NCBI RefSeq assembly: GCF_001183605.1 | Contig: NZ_LFXJ01000013.1 | Location: 62,318 to 126,317 of the forward strand | Origin: Lysinibacillus xylanilyticus | GTDB taxonomy: Bacteria; Bacillota; Bacilli; Bacillales_A; Planococcaceae | DNA length: 64,000 nucleotides | Reading direction: 5' to 3' | Part shown: positions 28,729 to 38,453 of the stretch, one piece after another | Layout: each line of letters starts with the position of its first letter | Numbering within the stretch: the first letter of the stretch is position 1 | Made by a program: the position numbers and the translations under genes | Notes under the pieces: model-generated | Seen by the model: only the letters and a program-made list of their open reading frames with translations | What the model was told of the DNA's origin: nothing | Database searches by the model: none

Positions 28729-30634
28729 TGTCGTACGGAACAGCCGTATATACGGAGCCTTTTTCATGGCAAGCTTTTTTTCTGTGGCTGTGTTTTTCAT
28801 CTATTCAATGCTCATGTTTCATCCGGATATTGAACAAGGGATATTAGGAGAGGCATCGTTACTTGGAATGGTTGGTGCGGAAATCGTACTCGTCCTTTTT
28901 ACCTTATTCTTTTTATATTATTCGATGAGTGCTTTTTTAGAGGCTAGATCACATGAGTTTGCAATTTTATTACATTTAGGAATGGAAAAACGCCAGATGA
29001 ATAAGCTTGTCTTTTTGGAGACAATGATTATTGGATCGGGCTCTATTTTTGTTGGGATTATATTTGGTTTCTCATTTTCGAAATTCTTTTTCATGATTGT
29101 TCGAGAAATTTTACATTTAGATAGTTTACCCCTATATGTTTCATGGCAGCCATTTTTACTAACGATTGGTGTCTTCACAAGTGCTTTTGTGGTCATTTCC
29201 TTAATTAGTGTGTATTTTACACGTGAAAGAAAATTGCGCGATCTCCTTAAGGGAAATGACTATTCAAATAGTGTTTCAACCTATTCTAAAATTCGTGCAG
29301 TATTTGGTATTACCCTTATTTTATCAGCATACGTATTAGCATTTATCGTATCGAATACATCTTGGATCGGTTTAGCATTATTAATTCCGTTTTTAGCGAC
29401 CGTTGGAACATATTATTTTTTCAGAGATTCTTTACCTTGCTTTTTAGATAAAGCACGGGGCAAACGTAAATTTCATTGGCATCGCTATCGCCTTCTTTCA
29501 TTAGCTGAGCAAACTCATATTATGATGGACAATGTGAAAATGTTTTTTGTAGTAACGATGGTGTCAACAATGGCCTTTTTATCGGTCGGTATTTTAGCGA
29601 CGATGTCTTCCTATACAATACAATATGATCGTTTAAATCCATTAGGGCTAGTCTATAAGGGAGATGTCGATAATCCATATGAGCGAAATCATATCGCCTC
29701 TTTACGGATTCAATTAGAGGAGAAGGGTCTGTCCTATCATTTATCGCGCTTTGTTGTCATCAAGCAAACATCTTCATATACACAGAATGAGGTTGAAGTT
29801 TTTAGGGAATCAGATATGAATGTATTGCTTTCTTCCTTTAGTTACCCATTACTTAATTTAGCTTCAGGAGAGGCAGTGTTTATACCATACTCGGAAGAGT
29901 CTCTTAAAAAACTAAAAGATAGAGTTGTGCATACTGTATTAGAGGAAAATTCTATCCCGCTAACAATTGATAGTGTATATCCTAATATAGTATTCCCAGG
30001 ATCTATTGTTAGCGTTAACTCTATAGTAATAAGCGATGAGGATTTTAGTAAGCTTAGAAAGCCGATTGCCGATAAAGACGTTGCGCAACCAACCTATCAT
30101 TTGTTTACCTTCTATATTCCTCAGTGGATGGAAACGAAAGATATAGGCAAGGACATAGGCGAGTTAGCAGCAAATCAATATTTTTATAAGAAGAATAAGT
30201 TTAGCCCATTTTACTTTGAAAATGCTGGCTTAAATTATTCTTATGTATTAGCTACTTACTCATTATTCACATTAGTAGGGGTCTTAGTAGCAACTGTATT
30301 TTTATTAGCAGCAGGTAGCTTCGTTTACTTTAAACTGCATACTTCTCTTGAAAGAGAAAAGCGTAAATTCGATGTCTTAAAGCGAATGGGCTTAACAGAT
30401 ACAGAGCTCAAAAAGCTTGTGAACCGTCATTTATTCCCACAATTTTTCTTGCCATGGGGTGTTGCAATGATGCATAGCGCCTTTGCTTTTCTTATGGTTC
30501 AAGGTATCTTGAAAGATATTGCTAATATTTCCATTGTAAAAGAAGTTGTCTTTGCTTTTGGGTTTTTTGTTTTAATACAAGTAGTCTATTTTTATTTGAT
30601 TCGTTGGCGATACATCTCACATATTCGTTCGTAA
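28700..30634 (+). CDS. Bce-type ABC transporter permease
   Basis: A 644-residue permease with ten predicted transmembrane helices: about residues 20-40 and 50-75, then 105-125, 150-170, 200-240, 280-305 and three at the C-terminus (about 525-640). A large extracytoplasmic domain of about 200 residues lies between helices 7 and 8 (about 310-510). Two FtsX-like halves are visible. This is the BceB/VraG architecture for peptide-antibiotic detoxification and signalling. It starts with GTG after CTAGGAGGAGG. The antibiotic specificity cannot be told from sequence. Confidence 0.9.
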   Translation: MTFRQFAYRNVVRNSRIYGAFFMASFFSVAVFFIYSMLMFHPDIEQGILGEASLLGMVGAEIVLVLFTLFFLYYSMSAFLEARSHEFAILLHLGMEKRQMNKLVFLETMIIGSGSIFVGIIFGFSFSKFFFMIVREILHLDSLPLYVSWQPFLLTIGVFTSAFVVISLISVYFTRERKLRDLLKGNDYSNSVSTYSKIRAVFGITLILSAYVLAFIVSNTSWIGLALLIPFLATVGTYYFFRDSLPCFLDKARGKRKFHWHRYRLLSLAEQTHIMMDNVKMFFVVTMVSTMAFLSVGILATMSSYTIQYDRLNPLGLVYKGDVDNPYERNHIASLRIQLEEKGLSYHLSRFVVIKQTSSYTQNEVEVFRESDMNVLLSSFSYPLLNLASGEAVFIPYSEESLKKLKDRVVHTVLEENSIPLTIDSVYPNIVFPGSIVSVNSIVISDEDFSKLRKPIADKDVAQPTYHLFTFYIPQWMETKDIGKDIGELAANQYFYKKNKFSPFYFENAGLNYSYVLATYSLFTLVGVLVATVFLLAAGSFVYFKLHTSLEREKRKFDVLKRMGLTDTELKKLVNRHLFPQFFLPWGVAMMHSAFAFLMVQGILKDIANISIVKEVVFAFGFFVLIQVVYFYLIRWRYISHIRS

Positions 30635-30754
30635 TAAAGATGTATAAGAGAGAAAAAAATGAATTATTTGACGTAATTCATGACATGAAATAAAAAGTTT
30701 CGTTGTCTTTTAGATATATTTCTTATATAATATTACTGAATAATGATTCATTTT

Positions 30755-30955
30755 ATCTTCATCCAGTAGCAGACTTCCACCTCTGAGGTGGTGAGATGGA
30801 TTCGGGTGTAATTCCTTTTTAAGGGATGTCCATACATCTACTGAATAAAGATAAAGCCTCCGGCGGATGTCACGGATTTTAAAAGGAATGAATTATGCAT
30901 TCACAATTCCAAATCCGGACCTCAATTACGCCAAGGCGAAATTGATACGATAAAG
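30755..30955 (+). repeat. Type-A structured repeat, full short form
   Basis: An outer stem joins ATCTTCATCCAGTAG (30755-30769) with CTACTGAATAAAGAT (30838-30852), 12 or more pairs. Inside is a hairpin CCACCTC-TGA-GGTGG. Downstream are AAGCCTCCGGCGGATGTCACGG and the tail CACAATTCC...ATCCGGAC...GAAATTGAT. Related copies lie at 38353-38775, 62034-62104 and 62782-62868. It sits just upstream of lcfB. Confidence 0.75.
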
Positions 30956-30967
30956 GGGATGGTGTAA

Positions 30968-32515
30968 TTGAATTTAGTTTCAAGTGTTCGTCAACAAGCA
31001 TTAGAACAACCGGATAAAATTGCGTATCATTTTATGGGGAAAGATACGACGTACGGTGAGTTTGAACACACAGTTGGTCGCTTTGCAAAGGGGTTACAAG
31101 ATTTAGGGGTAGAAAAAGGAGACCATGTGGCGTTTTTACTCGGCAATACACCACATTATTTAATTGCGTTATATGCAACAATGCGCTTAGGGGCAACGGC
31201 AATTCCGGTTAATCCAATCTATTCACCAGATGAAATCTCGTATATTTTGCATAATGGTGATGTACAAGCTGTTATTGCACTTGATGCACTTCTTCCATTA
31301 GTAGAAATGGGTGTACATGCTTTTCCAAAAGTAAAAACATTTGTTGTTTGTGAAACAACAGAGGATGTTGCTGAAAAAGTAACGACTTTATCCGAAGAGG
31401 CAAAGGCGAAAATTCATTTATTTTCACAAGTAATTGCTAGTGTATCGGACTCTTTACAACCAGTAGAAGTAGCTGACGATGATAACGCAATTATTTTATA
31501 TACTTCAGGAACGACAGGTACTCCAAAGGGTGCAATGCTGACTCATAAAAATATCTATTCAAATGCACGAGATGTAGCGCATTATTTAGGCTATAAAGCA
31601 GAAGATCGTATTATTGCTACGTTACCAGTTTTCCATGTATTTGCGTTAACTGTTGTAGCCAATGCGCCTTTATTGAGTGGAGCAACGGTTTTACTTGTAC
31701 CACGTTTTAGTCCAACTGAAATCTTTAAAATAACGAAGGAACAAAAGGCAACAGTCTTCGCTGGTGTGCCAACTATGTATAACTTCTTGTATCAATTACC
31801 TGATAGCAACCCTGAAGATTTCTCAACAATACGTTTGGCGATTTCAGGTGGTGCGTCTTTACCTGTAGCACTATTACATAATTTCGAGAAGAAATTTAAT
31901 GTGCGTGTTTCAGAGGGCTTTGGCTTATCAGAAGCATCACCAGTAACGTGCTTTAACCCATTGGATCGTGAGCGTAAGGCAGGTTCTATTGGGACATCCA
32001 TTTCCAATGTTGAAAATAAGGTGGTGGATGTTAATGGTCAAGAAGTGCCAGTTGGCGAAGTAGGGGAGCTAATTGTACGAGGGCCTAACATTATGAGGGG
32101 CTATTATAAATTACCTGAAGAAACAGCGATGGCTATACGTGATGGCTGGTTATACACGGGAGACTTAGCTAGAGTTGACGAAGAAGGGTACTTTTACATC
32201 GTTGACCGTAAAAAAGATATGATTATTGTAGGCGGATTTAATGTATATCCAAGAGAGGTTGAAGAAGTACTCTTTGCTCATAATAATATTGTTGAAGCGG
32301 CAGTTGTAGGTTTCCCAGATCCTAACTTAGGAGAAGCAGTTCATGCATATGTTGTCTTAAAAGATGCAGAAGCAACTTCTACAGAAGACCTTCTAGCATA
32401 CTGTGCAAAGCATATGGTGAAATACAAGGTTCCTAAAGTAATTGAGATTATGGATGAATTACCGAAAAATACGACAGGAAAAATTTTGCGTCGTACATTA
32501 AAAGAAAAAGTGTAA
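30968..32515 (+). CDS. lcfB: Long-chain fatty-acid-CoA ligase LcfB
   Basis: A 515-residue acyl-CoA synthetase (ANL superfamily) that activates fatty acids with ATP and CoA for beta-oxidation. Visible are the AMP-binding P-loop ILYTSGTTGTPKGAMLTH (about residues 178-195), the A5 region EGFGLSEASPVT, the GWLYTGDLARVDEEGYFYIVDRKKD core with adenylation motifs, and the catalytic Lys region KNTTGKILRR near the end. It starts with TTG (MNLVSSVRQQ), matching the LcfB N-terminus in B. subtilis, after GGGGATGG. A type-B repeat follows 27 bp after the stop. Confidence 0.93.
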   Translation: MNLVSSVRQQALEQPDKIAYHFMGKDTTYGEFEHTVGRFAKGLQDLGVEKGDHVAFLLGNTPHYLIALYATMRLGATAIPVNPIYSPDEISYILHNGDVQAVIALDALLPLVEMGVHAFPKVKTFVVCETTEDVAEKVTTLSEEAKAKIHLFSQVIASVSDSLQPVEVADDDNAIILYTSGTTGTPKGAMLTHKNIYSNARDVAHYLGYKAEDRIIATLPVFHVFALTVVANAPLLSGATVLLVPRFSPTEIFKITKEQKATVFAGVPTMYNFLYQLPDSNPEDFSTIRLAISGGASLPVALLHNFEKKFNVRVSEGFGLSEASPVTCFNPLDRERKAGSIGTSISNVENKVVDVNGQEVPVGEVGELIVRGPNIMRGYYKLPEETAMAIRDGWLYTGDLARVDEEGYFYIVDRKKDMIIVGGFNVYPREVEEVLFAHNNIVEAAVVGFPDPNLGEAVHAYVVLKDAEATSTEDLLAYCAKHMVKYKVPKVIEIMDELPKNTTGKILRRTLKEKV

Positions 32516-32542
32516 AATAAATACTCATCACCATAACGTGTG

Positions 32543-32764
32543 GTTGATTTCCGTTCCGACTGGGCGCTTTGTTGTTGCTGTCGCTACGCTTTCGCACAGA
32601 GCAGAGCTTCCTGGGGGCGTCCGATGAGCCGCTTCGCTTCGCTGCAGGGTCTCGGGCCAACACGATGTTGGTCACGAAGGCGTTATCACAGGACGTGATG
32701 GTTTTAGCCTTCGTTCCCCTATCGCTAATCCCCAAGGAGTCGCCCAGCCTCCACTCCAATCAAC
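32543..32764 (+). repeat. Type-B repeat carrying module C and a module-D piece
   Basis: 222 bp with the same terminal inverted repeats as the copy at 25211. Inserts are a TTGTTGCTGTCGCTACGC-type piece (module D) near 32570-32610 and a full module C at 32657-32714, minus orientation. Confidence 0.88.
32657..32714 (-). repeat. Module C copy 1 (structured nested hairpins)
   Basis: Read on the minus strand: outer stem ACGAAGGC/GCCTTCGT (8 bp), inner stem ATCAC/GTGAT with loop GTCCT, then hairpin CCAACATCGTGTTGG. All stems are perfect. It is used as the reference copy for the covariation argument. Confidence 0.85.
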
Positions 32765-32808
32765 TTATATACACGGCATCAAAACTGTGGGTGATGAATC
32801 CAATAAAG

Positions 32809-32840
32809 AAGCTACTATTTTTAAATGGTAGCTTTTTATT
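32809..32840 (+). terminator. Hairpin terminator downstream of lcfB
   Basis: AAGCTACTA (32809-32817) pairs with TGGTAGCTT (32826-32834), with a T-rich run following. Confidence 0.7.
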
Positions 32841-33113
32841 TATGGTTTTTGGGAGTAGCTAATATCATTTATGATAACGCTTTTTACTACAGCATTATTG
32901 CTATGTGAGAGGGAGAGTCTCTTAATTAAATAAGTTGAGTGTGTAGGTCTATAAGTGATAAAATCAAACTTGTGAAATCTACATACTTTTTAAGGGCTTG
33001 TCATATAGTGAGGGAGAAGTGACACCAATAATTGTAAAGAAGAATGGAACCCTTTGGTGTCTAGCCACGTCAAAACCTTTAGAAAATTTAATTGAAAGAG
33101 AGCATACGGAAAA

Positions 33114-33764
33114 ATGATAGAACTCATCAAGGAGTTAATTAGTTTTATTATGCATATTGATGTGCATTTAGAGGAAATCATTCGCGAATTTGGTAATTTC
33201 AGTTATTTCGTTTTATTTGCAATTGTTTTTGTTGAAACAGGTGTCGTAATTTTCCCATTCCTGCCAGGGGATTCATTGCTTTTTGCAAGTGGTACATTAG
33301 CAGCAGCAATGGGCGCATTTAATATGTGGATATTAATTCCTGTGTTTTTAGCGGCTGCAATTTTAGGGGATACGATGAACTATCATATTGGTCATAAAGT
33401 TGGGACATCTATTCCACCAAAAAGCTTTCTTGGTAGAGTCGTAAAAAAAGAACGTATGGAAGCAGCTGAAAAGTTCTTTAATAAACACGGTGGAAAAACG
33501 ATTGTCATCGCGCGTTTTATGCCTTTCATCCGCACATTCATACCATTTGTTGCAGGGGCTAGTAAAATGAAGTATGGCTACTTCATTATGTATAATGTTT
33601 TAGGTGCAGTGTTATGGGTATTCAGCTGTACATTATTAGGTTATTTCTTTGGTAATATTCCAATTATTAAAGATAACTTCTCAACGGTTCTTATATTAAT
33701 TATCTTAATTTCAGTTGTACCAGCTGTAATTGGTGCTATTAAAGCAAAAGCAAGTGGAAAATAA
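33114..33764 (+). CDS. DedA-family membrane protein
   Basis: A 216-residue polytopic protein of the DedA/SNARE-associated family, some members of which act as flippases for undecaprenyl phosphate or phosphatidylethanolamine. Family motifs are ETGVVIFPFLPGDSLLFASG (about 43-62) and FMPFIRTFIPFVAGASKM (about 137-154), which includes the conserved Arg. The Shine-Dalgarno is weak (ACGGAAA). It is flanked by a terminator and is probably monocistronic. The physiological substrate is unknown. Confidence 0.88.
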   Translation: MIELIKELISFIMHIDVHLEEIIREFGNFSYFVLFAIVFVETGVVIFPFLPGDSLLFASGTLAAAMGAFNMWILIPVFLAAAILGDTMNYHIGHKVGTSIPPKSFLGRVVKKERMEAAEKFFNKHGGKTIVIARFMPFIRTFIPFVAGASKMKYGYFIMYNVLGAVLWVFSCTLLGYFFGNIPIIKDNFSTVLILIILISVVPAVIGAIKAKASGK

Positions 33765-33766
33765 AA

Positions 33767-33814
33767 GGACGGTCCAAAAGTGATAAAAGATCACTTAGGA
33801 CTGTCCTTGTTTTT
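33767..33814 (+). terminator. Terminator after dedA
   Basis: An extended hairpin: AAGGACGGTCC pairs with GGACTGTCCTT, with an inner AAGTGA/TCACTT, followed by a T-tract. Confidence 0.85.
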
Positions 33815-34121
33815 TGGCTCATCATCATAACGTCAATTATCATATATATTGCAACACGATATTTTCTGAATGTCATACCTAAACTTCGATGATCATCCAT
33901 TTTATCTATTCTATATATTGTACAAGACCTTGTGAATCTTCAAGAACCGTACTTCATGAGGCCGGATGATACCTAGGGAATAACGTCATAAAAAGCGATG
34001 ATCCATCACCTTGTAATGAATGTTAGAAGACTTTTAGACAGTTACTTGAATGGTAAGCAGAGAATAATGAAAGGTGCTATAATATTAATTACTAGAATAT
34101 GGTGAAATGGGGGGCAACGAA
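33815..34121. other. Intergenic stretch without a gene
   Basis: I see no gene, repeat or RNA structure in these 307 bp beyond AT-rich sequence. A TATAAT at about 34078 may be the -10 for the following gene. Confidence 0.4.
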
Positions 34122-35351
34122 ATGGAAGTATTTATCGGCAGACAGCCTATTTTTAACCTTCATGAACAAATCGTTGCGTATGAATTATTATATCGTAGCA
34201 AAAACGTGAATTCTTTTCCGATGGTTGATTCAGATGCTGCGACAATCGATGTATTAGTAAACTCATTTCTTTCAATTGGCATTGAAGAGGTAACTAAAGG
34301 TAAACCTAGTTTTGTTAATTTTACAGAAAATTTACTTATGAGTCCTATAAATGAATTTTTAGATCCATCGCAAGTTGTTATTGAGATTTTAGAGGACGTT
34401 CCTATTACAACTCAGTTGGTCGGGAGAGTCATTGAACTGAAATCATATGGGTTTAAAATTGCATTAGATGATTTTATTTTGGATGATGAGGTACAAGTTT
34501 ATGATGAGTTATTTCCTTATGTCGATTTTATAAAAGTGGACTTTTTAATATCACCATTACTGGAGCGCATGGAAATTGAAAATAAAGTGAAAGAAAATTT
34601 CCCTCACATAAAATTGCTAGCTGAGAAGGTTGAAACACGAAATCAATTTGAAGTGGCAAAGCATTCTGGCTATGAATTATTTCAAGGCTATTTTTTTGAA
34701 CAACCTCAAATTATTACAGCTACCGATATACCTGCTAATACTATTCAATATTTATATATTATTACGCTATTAAAAGAAGAGGAACCTAATATACAATTAT
34801 TAGCTGAAAATATAGAGCGTGATATTTCTTTAACGTATAAATTATTGCAAATGGTTAATAATTCAGAACTGCGGTCTAAATCCAAGGTTCGTTCGATAAA
34901 ACAAGCGATTATATTACTCGGCGTTTCAAATTTACGAAAGTGGATTTATTTATTGGCGATGCGAGAAATAGATAGAAATGCTGAGAATGATCTTTTTAAA
35001 GAAGTCATGCGTACTTCTTTATTTAGAGCAAAAGTATGTGAGAAATTAGCCAAGCTTTCCTATAAGAAAAACTTCTCTGAATATTTTTTAGTCGGAATGT
35101 TTTCGTTGATAGACACGTTGTTGCAAAGACCGATGAATGTTATTTTGCAGCAGCTACCTTTTTCAGAAGACATAACAGAAACGATTTTAGGTAATCCTAC
35201 TGAAATGACACCTTTTCTGGAATTCAGTATTGCATTAGGTAAGTTAGATTGGTCTACTTTAGAAAATTTAGCTCCTCAGTTCAATATTGATTTCACAAAA
35301 ATCGATCTTTTATACAATGAAGCAATGGAGTGGGCAGAAAAATCTTTATAA
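34122..35351 (+). CDS. YuxH-type EAL/HDOD signalling protein
   Basis: A 409-residue soluble protein with an N-terminal EAL-like domain (1-200) and a C-terminal HDOD domain (about 205-405). The EAL motif is degenerate (EIL in VVIEILEDV), but LDDF, IKVDF, AEKVET and a Gln in LFQGYFFEQP remain. So most metal- and cyclic-di-GMP-binding positions are conserved, and activity cannot be excluded. The HDOD part (from about 215) lacks a canonical HD pair. Start ATG 34122 follows GGGGGGCAACG; an in-frame ATG at 34107 is less likely. YuxH proteins are conserved in Bacillales with unclear function. Confidence 0.85.
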   Translation: MEVFIGRQPIFNLHEQIVAYELLYRSKNVNSFPMVDSDAATIDVLVNSFLSIGIEEVTKGKPSFVNFTENLLMSPINEFLDPSQVVIEILEDVPITTQLVGRVIELKSYGFKIALDDFILDDEVQVYDELFPYVDFIKVDFLISPLLERMEIENKVKENFPHIKLLAEKVETRNQFEVAKHSGYELFQGYFFEQPQIITATDIPANTIQYLYIITLLKEEEPNIQLLAENIERDISLTYKLLQMVNNSELRSKSKVRSIKQAIILLGVSNLRKWIYLLAMREIDRNAENDLFKEVMRTSLFRAKVCEKLAKLSYKKNFSEYFLVGMFSLIDTLLQRPMNVILQQLPFSEDITETILGNPTEMTPFLEFSIALGKLDWSTLENLAPQFNIDFTKIDLLYNEAMEWAEKSL

Positions 35352-35419
35352 ACAAGAATTTGATCCAAAATGACTCGTTGTGGAAATTGCAGTTAAGTAT
35401 AAATTTTAGTGAAAAGTCA

Positions 35420-35464
35420 AAAATAAGCTATCTTAAAATTCTTTTTAAGGTAGCTTATTTTTTA
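35420..35464 (+). terminator. Terminator after the EAL/HDOD gene
   Basis: AAAATAAGCTATCTTAAA (35420-35437) pairs with TTTAAGGTAGCTTATTTT (35444-35461; one G-T), with a T-tract. Confidence 0.88.
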
Positions 35465-35536
35465 TGTTTTATACATTATTGGGCTCATCATTTATAGTAG
35501 AGGAAGACATTTATTGAAACTTATGAAATGTGTATA

Positions 35537-35850
35537 GTTGATTGGAGTGGAGACTGGTCGACTCCTTGGGGACCAGCGAATAGAGGAACGAAGGCTAAAA
35601 CCATCACGTCCTGTAATAACGCCTTCGTGACCAACATCCTGCTGGCCCAAGCGGCTCATCGGACGCCCCCAGGAAGCTCTGCTCTGTGCGAAAGCGAAGC
35701 GACAGCGGCAAATGTTTTATCTGCGCGAAAGCGAAGCGACAGCGGCAAATGTTTTCTGTAGCGAAAGCAAAGCGACAGCTACAAATGTTTTATCTGTGCG
35801 AAAGCGTAGCGACAGCAACAACAAAGCGCCCAGTCGGAACGGAAATCAAC
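35537..35850 (-). repeat. Type-B repeat in inverse orientation with module C and four module-D units
   Basis: 314 bp. The ends are the type-B inverted repeats. Module C lies at 35588-35645. A tandem of four units of about 37 bp carrying GCGAAAGCGAAGCGACAGC then CAAATGTTTT (module D) lies at about 35684-35822. The expansion shows that cassettes can multiply within an element. Confidence 0.88.
35588..35645 (+). repeat. Module C copy 2
   Basis: Outer stem ACGAAGGC/GCCTTCGT, inner stem ATCAC/GTAAT (one mismatch) with loop GTCCT, and a weaker third hairpin (CCAACATCCTGCTGG). Confidence 0.8.
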
Positions 35851-35984
35851 CACACGTTTGATGATGAACAAAAATATAAAAATACATATTCCCTTCATCA
35901 AGACGAAGTTCTCAATGCGAAAACTATTTGCTATAATCATCTCGTCTTTAAAAAATTCTGATAGTTGAAGTGGACGTGGGGGAA

Positions 35985-36833
35985 ATGAATCAAATTCATG
36001 ATGTAAGGGAAAGCATTATGGAGTATGTGTACGTCGTAGTAGGAGCGGCAATTATTGCTATTGGCTTCAATGTATTTTTACTGCCAAATCAAGTAGCTTC
36101 TGGCGGAGTAAGCGGGATTAGTACAATTTTGCACGGTTTATTTGGATGGAATCCTGGTTTTGTACAGTATGCATTCAATATTCCATTATTTATCGCGGGT
36201 GTATTATTACTTGGGAAAAAGTTTGGGATAAAATCGTTTATTGGAACAGTAACATTACCGTTAATTGTATTACTAACGAACAGTTGGGGGCCTTGGACAG
36301 ATAATCCTTTACTAGGTGCACTTTTTGGGGGAATTGTGGTCGGTTTAGGAATAGGACTTGTCTTTAAGGGGAATGCTTCTACTGGTGGCACTGATTTACT
36401 AGCGCAAATAATTACGAAGTATACCGGAATATCGTTAGGTACAAGTGTACTTTTAATTGATGGGATTATCGCGATTAGTGCAGCAATTGTTTTTGACTTA
36501 GAGAAAGGTTTGTATGCCCTAATTGGACTTTATGTCACTACAAAAACGATAGATATTATTCAGCTCGGTTTCAGTCAGTCTAAAATGGTTTATATTATTA
36601 CGATGAAACAAGATGAAGTACGTGATGCCATTTATGCCGAGATCGAACGTGGAGTGACAAAGTTGCCTGCTATAGGTGGCTATACAGGGGAAGCGCGACC
36701 AGTACTTATGGTTGTCGTTTACCAAACAGAATTCACAAAGCTGAAACAACTCATTAAAAGCGTTGACCCATCAGCGTTTGTGATCGTTTCTAATGCTTAT
36801 GAGGTGTTAGGAGAAGGTTTCAAACGTGCATAA
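35985..36833 (+). CDS. YitT-family membrane protein (YvjA-like)
   Basis: About 282 residues, with an N-terminal five-helix membrane part (about 15-190) and a C-terminal soluble DUF2179 domain (about 200-280, with YIITMKQDEVRDAIYAEIERG). The YitT family is widespread in Firmicutes, with unclear transport or regulatory role. Start is uncertain: ATG 35985 after GTGGGGGAA is used, ATG 36018 after AAGGGAAAG is a good alternative. It is followed by cccB, the order seen near yvjA/cccB in B. subtilis. Confidence 0.82.
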   Translation: MNQIHDVRESIMEYVYVVVGAAIIAIGFNVFLLPNQVASGGVSGISTILHGLFGWNPGFVQYAFNIPLFIAGVLLLGKKFGIKSFIGTVTLPLIVLLTNSWGPWTDNPLLGALFGGIVVGLGIGLVFKGNASTGGTDLLAQIITKYTGISLGTSVLLIDGIIAISAAIVFDLEKGLYALIGLYVTTKTIDIIQLGFSQSKMVYIITMKQDEVRDAIYAEIERGVTKLPAIGGYTGEARPVLMVVVYQTEFTKLKQLIKSVDPSAFVIVSNAYEVLGEGFKRA

Positions 36834-36885
36834 TTTTGGTATAATGTCGTGGAAAGATACTTATTTACTTTGAGGAGGGGCCCTA

Positions 36886-37206
36886 ATGAAAAAGGCAATG
36901 TTAACATTAGCGATTGGTTCAGCAATCTTCTTAGCTGCTTGTGGCGGAAGTAAAACGGCAACAAATGAAGGTACAAAAACTGCTGCTCCAGATGGCGAAA
37001 CAATTGCTATGAAATCTTGTATTTCTTGCCACGGTGGCGAATTACAAGGGGCAGGAAATGCACCAGCAATTAATAATGTAGGCTCTCGTTTATCAGAAGC
37101 TGAAATTTTGGATGTTATTAAAAATGGTAAAAATGGAATGCCTCCAAATGTTGTTAAAGGTGCAGATGCAGAAGCAGTTGCCAAATGGTTAGCTACTCAA
37201 AAATAA
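36886..37206 (+). CDS. cccB: Cytochrome c551 lipoprotein CccB
   Basis: A 106-residue monohaem c-type cytochrome. The signal peptide ends in FLAAC (lipid Cys about 19). The haem motif CISCH is at about 45-49, and the axial Met lies in KNGMPPN near the end. As a membrane-anchored electron carrier on the outer face it would donate to cytochrome c oxidase. The ATG is preceded by GAGGAGGGG. A terminator follows directly. Class and localisation are clear; the partner oxidase is not in the window. Confidence 0.93.
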   Translation: MKKAMLTLAIGSAIFLAACGGSKTATNEGTKTAAPDGETIAMKSCISCHGGELQGAGNAPAINNVGSRLSEAEILDVIKNGKNGMPPNVVKGADAEAVAKWLATQK

Positions 37207-37217
37207 AGCGATAATGA

Positions 37218-37250
37218 AACTAGCGGGCTGGAGAACCGCTAGTTTTTTAT
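37218..37250 (+). terminator. Terminator after cccB
   Basis: AACTAGCGG (37218-37226) pairs with CCGCTAGTT (37236-37244), followed by T residues. Confidence 0.88.
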
Positions 37251-37405
37251 ATTTTGTAGAATTTTTAGTTAGGGCAGACAGAGTGTAAATACATTTCTTT
37301 TATACATAGACATGCTAAAATAAGGTGAAACTGCAATCATTATGCTGATTGTTAGTTACTTAGGACAAAACATATTCAAATCCTTTGAATGGAGGCTACT
37401 AAACA

Positions 37406-38341
37406 TTGGTCGTAGTATTAACAAGAGACGTTATGGAGAAATTTAAGTTAGAACTATTAGCTGGTGAGGAAGGAATAGGAAGAACGATTGTTACTAGTGA
37501 TATTTCAAGACCAGGGCTCGAGATGGCGGGGTATTTTACGCATTATCCTGCAAATCGGGTACAATTGCTAGGAAAAACAGAACTTTCTTTTTTTGAAATG
37601 CTGCCTGCAGATGTGAAATTGGAGCGCATGCGTCTTCTATGTTCACAGGATACACCAGCTATTATTATTTCTCGTGATTTAGAGGTACCTAAGGAACTTA
37701 TTCAGGCGTCCAATGAAAAACATGTACCTGTATTTAAAACACACATGACAACAACGAAATTTTCGAGTAGGCTAACAAACTATTTAGAAGGTCGCTTAGC
37801 ACCAATGACTGCTGCGCATGGAGTTTTAGTTGATGTATACGGCATCGGCGTACTGATTATCGGAAAAAGTGGTGTAGGGAAAAGTGAAACAGCACTTGAG
37901 CTTGTCAAGAAGGGGCACCGCTTAGTAGCTGATGATTGTGTAGAGATCCGTCAAGAATCAGAGAATTTTCTAATTGGGAGTCCGCCTCCTCTTTTAGAAC
38001 ATTTACTCGAAATTCGAGGCATTGGTATTATCGATATAATGACACTCTTTGGAGCAAGTGCGGTACGGCCGTACAAACGTATTACATTAATTATCGAATT
38101 GGAAATATGGGATCCTGAAAAAGTATATGATCGTCTAGGTTTAGAGGAAGAAAAAATGAAAATCATTGATACGGAATTAACAAAGCTAACGATTCCTGTA
38201 AGACCTGGACGTAATGTGTCTGTTATTATTGAAGTAGCAGCAATGAACTATCGTTTGAAAAAAATGGGTGTAAATGCAGCCGAGGAGTTTTCTAGACGAT
38301 TAGATGAGGTAATCTCATCAACGGACGAGTTGGATGATTAA
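37406..38341 (+). CDS. hprK: HPr kinase/phosphorylase HprK
   Basis: A 311-residue bifunctional enzyme that phosphorylates and dephosphorylates Ser46 of HPr and Crh, controlling carbon catabolite repression. The N-terminal domain (1-130) precedes the catalytic domain. Visible are H138 ([11 protein letters not shown]), Walker A GKSGVGKS (153-160), ADDCVEIR (about 175-182) and the HprK signature [11 protein letters not shown]. It starts with TTG after GGAGG. It heads the hprK-lgt-ppaX-yvoF order seen in B. subtilis, although a type-A repeat of about 420 bp separates it from lgt. Its substrate Crh is encoded 15 kb downstream (53609). Confidence 0.96.
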   Translation: MVVVLTRDVMEKFKLELLAGEEGIGRTIVTSDISRPGLEMAGYFTHYPANRVQLLGKTELSFFEMLPADVKLERMRLLCSQDTPAIIISRDLEVPKELIQASNEKHVPVFKTHMTTTKFSSRLTNYLEGRLAPMTAAHGVLVDVYGIGVLIIGKSGVGKSETALELVKKGHRLVADDCVEIRQESENFLIGSPPPLLEHLLEIRGIGIIDIMTLFGASAVRPYKRITLIIELEIWDPEKVYDRLGLEEEKMKIIDTELTKLTIPVRPGRNVSVIIEVAAMNYRLKKMGVNAAEEFSRRLDEVISSTDELDD

Positions 38342-38453
38342 TTGTTTTTACTTATTTCAGCTACATAGTCTCCCACCTCTATATGTGGATGAGATGAACG
38401 TGGGTTTAAGTTGCTTTTCAGTGGGTGTATATACATCCGCTGAAATAGAGGAA

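Noticed and set aside
32569..32862. Plus-strand ORF of 97 residues
   Set aside because: It lies entirely in a type-B repeat and its flank, and runs over a terminator.
35528..35961. Plus-strand ORFs with CESEA and AKAKRQ repeats
   Set aside because: They read through the type-B element and its module-D units at 35537-35850.
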